From Rhizobiaceae bacterium (GTDB lineage: Bacteria > Pseudomonadota > Alphaproteobacteria > Rhizobiales > Rhizobiaceae), in NCBI GenBank assembly GCA_020696915.1, contig JAJFMR010000185.1, positions 1 through 11,040 of the forward strand: 11,040 nucleotides of DNA, read 5' to 3'. The notes beneath the pieces were generated by a model, which saw only the letters and a list, made by a program, of their open reading frames with translations, was not told the DNA's origin and did no database searches. Positions 7,025 through 11,040 of the stretch are shown here, in pieces. Each line of letters starts with the position of its first letter. Position 1 is the first letter of the stretch. The translations under genes and the position numbers were made by a program.

Positions 7025-8047
7025 ATGAAAGCGAAATATCTCACCACGGCGGTGCTGGCGGCGGCCCTTTGCGGGCCCGTTGCAGCACAGGCTGAAAATC
7101 TCACCCTCTACTGCACGGTCGACGAGACCTGGTGCCAGCAGGTTGCACGCGGTTTCGAAGAGGAGACCGGAATAACCGTCGACATGACCCGCAAGAGCTC
7201 GGGCGAGTTTTATGCGCAGGTGCGCGCCGAAGCCAGCAATCCGAAAGGCGATATCTGGTGGGGCGGAACGGGAGACCCGCATCTCCAGGCGGCCGCCGAA
7301 GGCCTGACCGAAGAATATGTGTCGCCCATGCGCCCGGAACTGCACGACTGGGCGATCCGCCAGGCGGAAGCATCGGGCAACCGCACGATCGGGGTCTATT
7401 CCGGCGCGCTCGGTTTCGGCTACAACAAGGAACTCCTGGAAAAGAACGGACTGCCGGTGCCGGCCTGCTGGGCGGATCTGATCAAGCCCGAATACGAGGG
7501 CCAGATCCAGATCGCCAACCCGAATTCATCCGGTACGGCGTATACGATGCTGGCGACCATGGTGCAGCTGATGGGCGAGGAGAAGGGCTTCGAATATCTG
7601 AAAGCGCTGCACAAGAACGTCAACCAGTACACAAAGTCGGGATCCGCTCCGATCAAGGCCGCAGGCCTCGGCGAAACGACGATCGGCATCGTCTTCATGC
7701 ACGACGCCGTGGCCCAGACGGTGGCAGGTTTCCCGATCGTCACCGTGGCGCCCTGCGAGGGCACCGGCTACGAAATCGGGTCGCAATCCATCATAAAGGG
7801 CGCCCGCAACCTGGAATCCGCCAAGAAATTCTATGACTGGTCGTTGCGTGCGGACGTGCAGTCGCGCGCCCAGGAGGCCAATTCCTTCCAGGTGCCGTCG
7901 AACAAGGCCGCCAAGACGTCCGACAAGGCCCCCGACCTGTCGACGATCAAACTGATCGACTACGATTTCAAGAAGTACGGGTCGAGCGAGGAGCGCAAGC
8001 GGCTCCTGACCAAATGGGACGCCGAAATCGGCTCGCAGCCGCAATAG
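7025..8047 (+). CDS. ABC transporter periplasmic substrate-binding protein (Fe3+/AfuA-type group)
   Basis: A 340-residue exported protein. A Sec signal peptide is clear: MKAKYL, a hydrophobic stretch, then AAQA with likely cleavage after Ala23, leaving a mature protein beginning ENLTLYC. A strong ribosome binding site (AGGGAGGAG, 7012-7020) fixes the ATG at 7025. The fold is that of the COG1840 binding proteins (SSGEFYAQVRAE, GDIWWGG, GALGFGYNKELL, NSSGTAYTMLATMVQL). These bind ferric iron, phosphonates or sugar phosphates. The adjacent Tyr-Tyr pair typical of iron binders is not present. His226-Asp227 followed by Glu250 resembles, from memory, the sugar-contact residues of AfuA. Four Cys remain in the mature protein (30, 37, 148, 244), possibly as disulfides. 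It is the first gene of the operon; the permease follows after 4 bases. The substrate is not established. Confidence 0.88.
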   Translation: MKAKYLTTAVLAAALCGPVAAQAENLTLYCTVDETWCQQVARGFEEETGITVDMTRKSSGEFYAQVRAEASNPKGDIWWGGTGDPHLQAAAEGLTEEYVSPMRPELHDWAIRQAEASGNRTIGVYSGALGFGYNKELLEKNGLPVPACWADLIKPEYEGQIQIANPNSSGTAYTMLATMVQLMGEEKGFEYLKALHKNVNQYTKSGSAPIKAAGLGETTIGIVFMHDAVAQTVAGFPIVTVAPCEGTGYEIGSQSIIKGARNLESAKKFYDWSLRADVQSRAQEANSFQVPSNKAAKTSDKAPDLSTIKLIDYDFKKYGSSEERKRLLTKWDAEIGSQPQ

Positions 8048-8051
8048 AATC

Positions 8052-10319
8052 GTGCGGTCAAGGACGGGGGGAGCCGGGCTCCATCCGACGGTCGTGCTGT
8101 GGCTGATCGTCGGATGGACCGGCTATGCGGTGCTCCCCTGGTACGGGCTGGAGGATAATTTCTTCGGCCTGTCCTGGGTGGCCGGCGGCTATCCGATCGA
8201 TCCCGAGGTCGCGCCGGCACTGTTCCTGGTGCTGCAGGGGCAGAAGCCCTGGCTGGTGCCGCTCGGCCTGCTTCTGCTGGCGCCGCTTCTGGTGTGGGGA
8301 CGAAGCAAGGCCGATCCGCTGTTCGGAGCCCTGTTGATCGCCATCGGGGCGGCCGGCATGGCCTGGCTGCTGATCCAGGGCTATTCGGTCGGGCTTCGAG
8401 GCTGGCGTTTCGAATGGCTGGCCGGCCTGTTCGGCGAGTTCGACGACCGCCAGTTCGGAATGGGCTATGGGGCCCTTCTGACAGCCGGCTCCTTCCTGTT
8501 CCTGTTCACCCTAGGGCTGGCTGGCCGCGGCGCGGTTGGCGGCGACGTCTTCGTGGTCGGGTCGATCGGCCTGGTGGTCGCAGTCGTGACGATGTTCATT
8601 TTCGTTCCGATAGGCCAGATGCTGGCAAACGCTCTCGTCGACGAGCAGGGCGGCTATTCCCTTTCGACCTTCCTCGACAAGATATCCAGCGACCGCCTGT
8701 GGGGACTGGGCTGCCTGTCCGGGGGCACACGCTGCGGGGTTGCCTGGAACTCACTTTTCCTGGCCATCCTGGTCGGCGTGCTGTCGACCGCTCTCGGGCT
8801 GGTCTTTGCGCTCGTGGTGACCCGCAGCGGATTCCGCCATGGCCGGCTGCTGCGCGCCCTGACGGTGCTGCCGATCATCACCCCGCCCTTCGTGATCGGG
8901 CTGGCGATCATCCTGCTCTTCGGGCTCTCCGGCGCCGTGACGCAGGCGGTGAGCGGCGTCTTCGGCCTGCAGCCGACACGCTGGATTTACGGCTTGCCGG
9001 GGCTGCTCATCGCACAGCTGCTGGCTTTCACGCCGATCGCCTTCCTCGTGCTCATAGGCGTCGTCGAAGGCGTCAGCCCGTCGATGGAGGAAGCCGCACA
9101 GACGCTGCGCGCCAACCGCTGGCAGACCTTCCGGACGGTCTCGCTGCCGCTGATGCGGCCGGGGTTGGCGAACGCCTTCCTGCTCGGCTTCATCGAGAGC
9201 ATGGCCGACTTCGGCAACCCGCTCATTCTCGGCGGCAGTTTCGACGTGCTCTCGACGGAGATATTCTTTGCCATCGTCGGAGCCCAGAACGATCAGGCAC
9301 TGGCGGCGATCCTGGCTGTCGTGCTTCTGTTCTTCACGCTTGGCGCCTTCTACGCACAGCGTTTCTGGCTCGGCGCGAAATCCTATACGACCGTTTCGGG
9401 AAAAGGCGATGCGGGGGTCCACCCGTTGCTGCCTCCGCAACTGCGCGGAGCGCTTTATGCAATCGCCGGCTTCTGGACGGTATTCACCCTGGTCGTCTAC
9501 GCGACGATATTCTTCGGCAGCTTCGTCAGGCTGTGGGGCGTGGATTTCAGCCTCACGACAGCCCATTACGTAAAAGCCTTTGCCATCGGCTGGAACGAGT
9601 TCGGTCTGCATTGGCGGGGCTCAGCCTGGAGCTCCTTCTGGACGACGCTCACCATTGCCCTCATCTCCGCTCCGCTCACCGCCGCGATCGGGCTGTTGAC
9701 TGCCTATCTCCTCGTGCGCCAGGACTTCGCCGGCAAGCAGGCGTTCGAATTCGGCACGATGCTGTCGTTCGCCATTCCAGGCACGGTAATCGGTGTCAGC
9801 TACGTGATCGCCTTCAACGTTCCGCCGATCGAACTGACCGGCACCGGCATCATCCTGGTGCTATCGTTCATCTTCCGGAACATGCCGGTCGGGGTGCGGG
9901 CCGGCGTGGCATCGATGTCGCAGATCGACCGCAGCCTCGATGAATCGTCGCTTACGCTCGGCGCCAATTCCTGGCAAACCTTTCGCAGGGTCGTGCTGCC
10001 GCTGCTCAGGCCGGCCATCCTGGCGGCACTGGTCTATTCCTTCGTTCGCGCCATGACCGCGATCAGCGCCGTCATCTTCCTCGTAAGTGCCCGCTACGAC
10101 ATGTCGACGAGCTACATAATCGGGCGCGTGGAGAACAATGAGTACGGGGTCGCCATCGCCTATTCGACCGTCCTCATCATGGTGATGCTGGCAATGATCG
10201 GGCTTATGCAGCTTGCCGTCGGCAGCCGCGACATCGGCCGGCGCAGCCAGGAAGGCGAAACGCGACGCGGCCAGCCCGACATGGGCGGTCCGCAGCCCGT
10301 ATTCACTGGAGGCGGCTAG
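8052..10319 (+). CDS. ABC transporter permease, fused two-domain (AfuB/FbpB-type)
   Basis: A 755-residue inner-membrane protein with two complete permease domains in one chain, as in FbpB/AfuB/ThiP proteins, so it can form the whole channel. The first 200 residues add about five hydrophobic segments before the first standard domain. Each domain has the cytoplasmic loop that touches the ATPase: MEEAAQTLRANRWQTFRTV-SLPLMRPG (EAA at 347-349) and LDESSLTLGANSWQTFRRVVLPLLRP (631-633, where EAA has become ESS). It starts at GTG 8052, four bases after the binding protein stop, with no clear ribosome binding site, so coupling to upstream translation is likely; the GTG at 8094 is a less likely alternative. 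The C-terminal tail after about residue 725 is hydrophilic. The ATPase gene begins 2 bases after its stop. Confidence 0.9.
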   Translation: MRSRTGGAGLHPTVVLWLIVGWTGYAVLPWYGLEDNFFGLSWVAGGYPIDPEVAPALFLVLQGQKPWLVPLGLLLLAPLLVWGRSKADPLFGALLIAIGAAGMAWLLIQGYSVGLRGWRFEWLAGLFGEFDDRQFGMGYGALLTAGSFLFLFTLGLAGRGAVGGDVFVVGSIGLVVAVVTMFIFVPIGQMLANALVDEQGGYSLSTFLDKISSDRLWGLGCLSGGTRCGVAWNSLFLAILVGVLSTALGLVFALVVTRSGFRHGRLLRALTVLPIITPPFVIGLAIILLFGLSGAVTQAVSGVFGLQPTRWIYGLPGLLIAQLLAFTPIAFLVLIGVVEGVSPSMEEAAQTLRANRWQTFRTVSLPLMRPGLANAFLLGFIESMADFGNPLILGGSFDVLSTEIFFAIVGAQNDQALAAILAVVLLFFTLGAFYAQRFWLGAKSYTTVSGKGDAGVHPLLPPQLRGALYAIAGFWTVFTLVVYATIFFGSFVRLWGVDFSLTTAHYVKAFAIGWNEFGLHWRGSAWSSFWTTLTIALISAPLTAAIGLLTAYLLVRQDFAGKQAFEFGTMLSFAIPGTVIGVSYVIAFNVPPIELTGTGIILVLSFIFRNMPVGVRAGVASMSQIDRSLDESSLTLGANSWQTFRRVVLPLLRPAILAALVYSFVRAMTAISAVIFLVSARYDMSTSYIIGRVENNEYGVAIAYSTVLIMVMLAMIGLMQLAVGSRDIGRRSQEGETRRGQPDMGGPQPVFTGGG

Positions 10320-10321
10320 GC

Positions 10322-11040
10322 ATGGCGGTGATTCGCGGCAATGCCGCCTCGGTGGAATTCCGGCGGGTGAGCAAGGTCTATCCGCGCGCCAGGACCGCTG
10401 CCGTCGAGGACATCTCGCTGTTCATCGAGGCAGGCAGGCTGGTGACGCTGCTCGGTCCCTCGGGCTGCGGCAAGACCACGACGCTGCGCATGATCGCCGG
10501 GCTGGAAATGGCGACCAGCGGCCAGATCCTGATCGGCGGCGACGACGTCACCCGGCTGCCGGCCACCGACCGAGACGTTTCGATGGTCTTCCAGTCCTAC
10601 GCCTTGTTTCCGCACATGTCGGTGCGCGAGAACGTCGAGTACGGACTGCGTTTCTCGGGCTATGCCAAGCGGGAGATCGCCGAGCGATGCGATGCGGGGC
10701 TCGACCTGGTCGGGCTCGGCGATCTGGGTGCGCGGCTGCCCAGCCAGCTCTCGGGCGGCCAGCAGCAGCGCGTCGCGGTGGCGAGGGCCCTGGTGCTCGA
10801 ACCGCAGGTGCTGCTTTTCGACGAGCCGCTCAGCAATCTCGACGCCAAACTCAGGCGCCACGTTCGCGAGGAGATACGCGACATCCAGACCAGGCTCGGC
10901 CTGACCGTCGTCTACGTGACGCACGACCAGGAGGAGGCGCTGGCGGTCTCCGACCGCATCGTCGTCATGAACGACGCCAGGATCGCCCAGGACGGCACGC
11001 CGCGCGAGCTTTACGACGCCCCCGCCGATACCTTCGTGGC
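10322..11040 (+). CDS. ABC transporter ATPase (AfuC/FbpC/PotA-type), 3' end outside window
   Basis: The frame is open from the ATG at 10322 to the end of the window, 239 residues, missing the C-terminal regulatory part. It powers the importer encoded by the two preceding genes. All nucleotide-site motifs are intact: Walker A GPSGCGKT (45-52), Q-loop Gln91 in FQSYALFPHM, signature LSGGQ (143-147), Walker B LLFDEP (Asp167, Glu168), D-loop SNLD (171-174) and switch His201 in VTHDQEEA. The sequence is that of the CUT1/Fe/polyamine importer ATPases, which usually reach 340-370 residues with an OB-fold tail. GGAGG (10308-10312) lies 9 bases before the ATG, inside the end of the permease gene. The substrate cannot be told from this subunit. 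Confidence 0.95.
   Translation, partial: MAVIRGNAASVEFRRVSKVYPRARTAAVEDISLFIEAGRLVTLLGPSGCGKTTTLRMIAGLEMATSGQILIGGDDVTRLPATDRDVSMVFQSYALFPHMSVRENVEYGLRFSGYAKREIAERCDAGLDLVGLGDLGARLPSQLSGGQQQRVAVARALVLEPQVLLFDEPLSNLDAKLRRHVREEIRDIQTRLGLTVVYVTHDQEEALAVSDRIVVMNDARIAQDGTPRELYDAPADTFV

Noticed and set aside
8294..9943. Second + strand open frame of 549 codons within the permease gene
   Set aside because: It is Arg-rich and low in hydrophobic structure, while the permease frame has clear membrane segments and EAA loops.

Overview
The window is about 11 kb of GC-rich, densely coding chromosome. The protein sequences look like those of an alphaproteobacterium of the order Hyphomicrobiales (Rhizobiales), something like Mesorhizobium or a relative; this is judged from family resemblance and base composition, not from a search. 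Nine genes are supported, the first and last cut by the window edges. No RNA genes, insertion sequences, prophage genes or CRISPR arrays were seen, and no stretch over 300 bases lacks a gene.

Left part (1-2131): the 3' end of a beta-carbonic anhydrase gene on the + strand converges on a minus-strand pair, a MarR-type repressor followed by a Bcr/CflA-type drug exporter. The pair overlaps by an ATGA and looks like a self-regulated efflux operon. A small inverted repeat just upstream of the repressor is a good operator candidate. Centre (2132-4532): dcp, a full-length M3 zinc peptidyl-dipeptidase on the + strand, is divergent from the marR-like gene.

Centre right (4533-6842): three minus-strand genes follow one another: a Nudix hydrolase, a 3-methyladenine-type DNA glycosylase (AAG/MPG family) and an FAD oxidoreductase of the L-2-hydroxyglutarate oxidase type. 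All could be read as damage- or metabolite-repair functions. A 40-bp tandem duplication straddles the start of the glycosylase gene.

Right part (7025-11040): a + strand ABC importer operon encodes a periplasmic binding protein, a long fused two-domain permease and an ATPase (cut by the window end). By layout it belongs to the 'Fe3+/AfuABC' group, but the binding protein lacks the paired tyrosines of iron binders and shows a His-Asp...Glu pattern that may fit phosphorylated sugars or another organic anion. A perfect inverted repeat lies in its promoter region.

No clearly new multi-gene system is visible. The most useful leads are the start-codon duplication in the glycosylase gene, the uncertain substrate of the ABC importer, and the two candidate operators.
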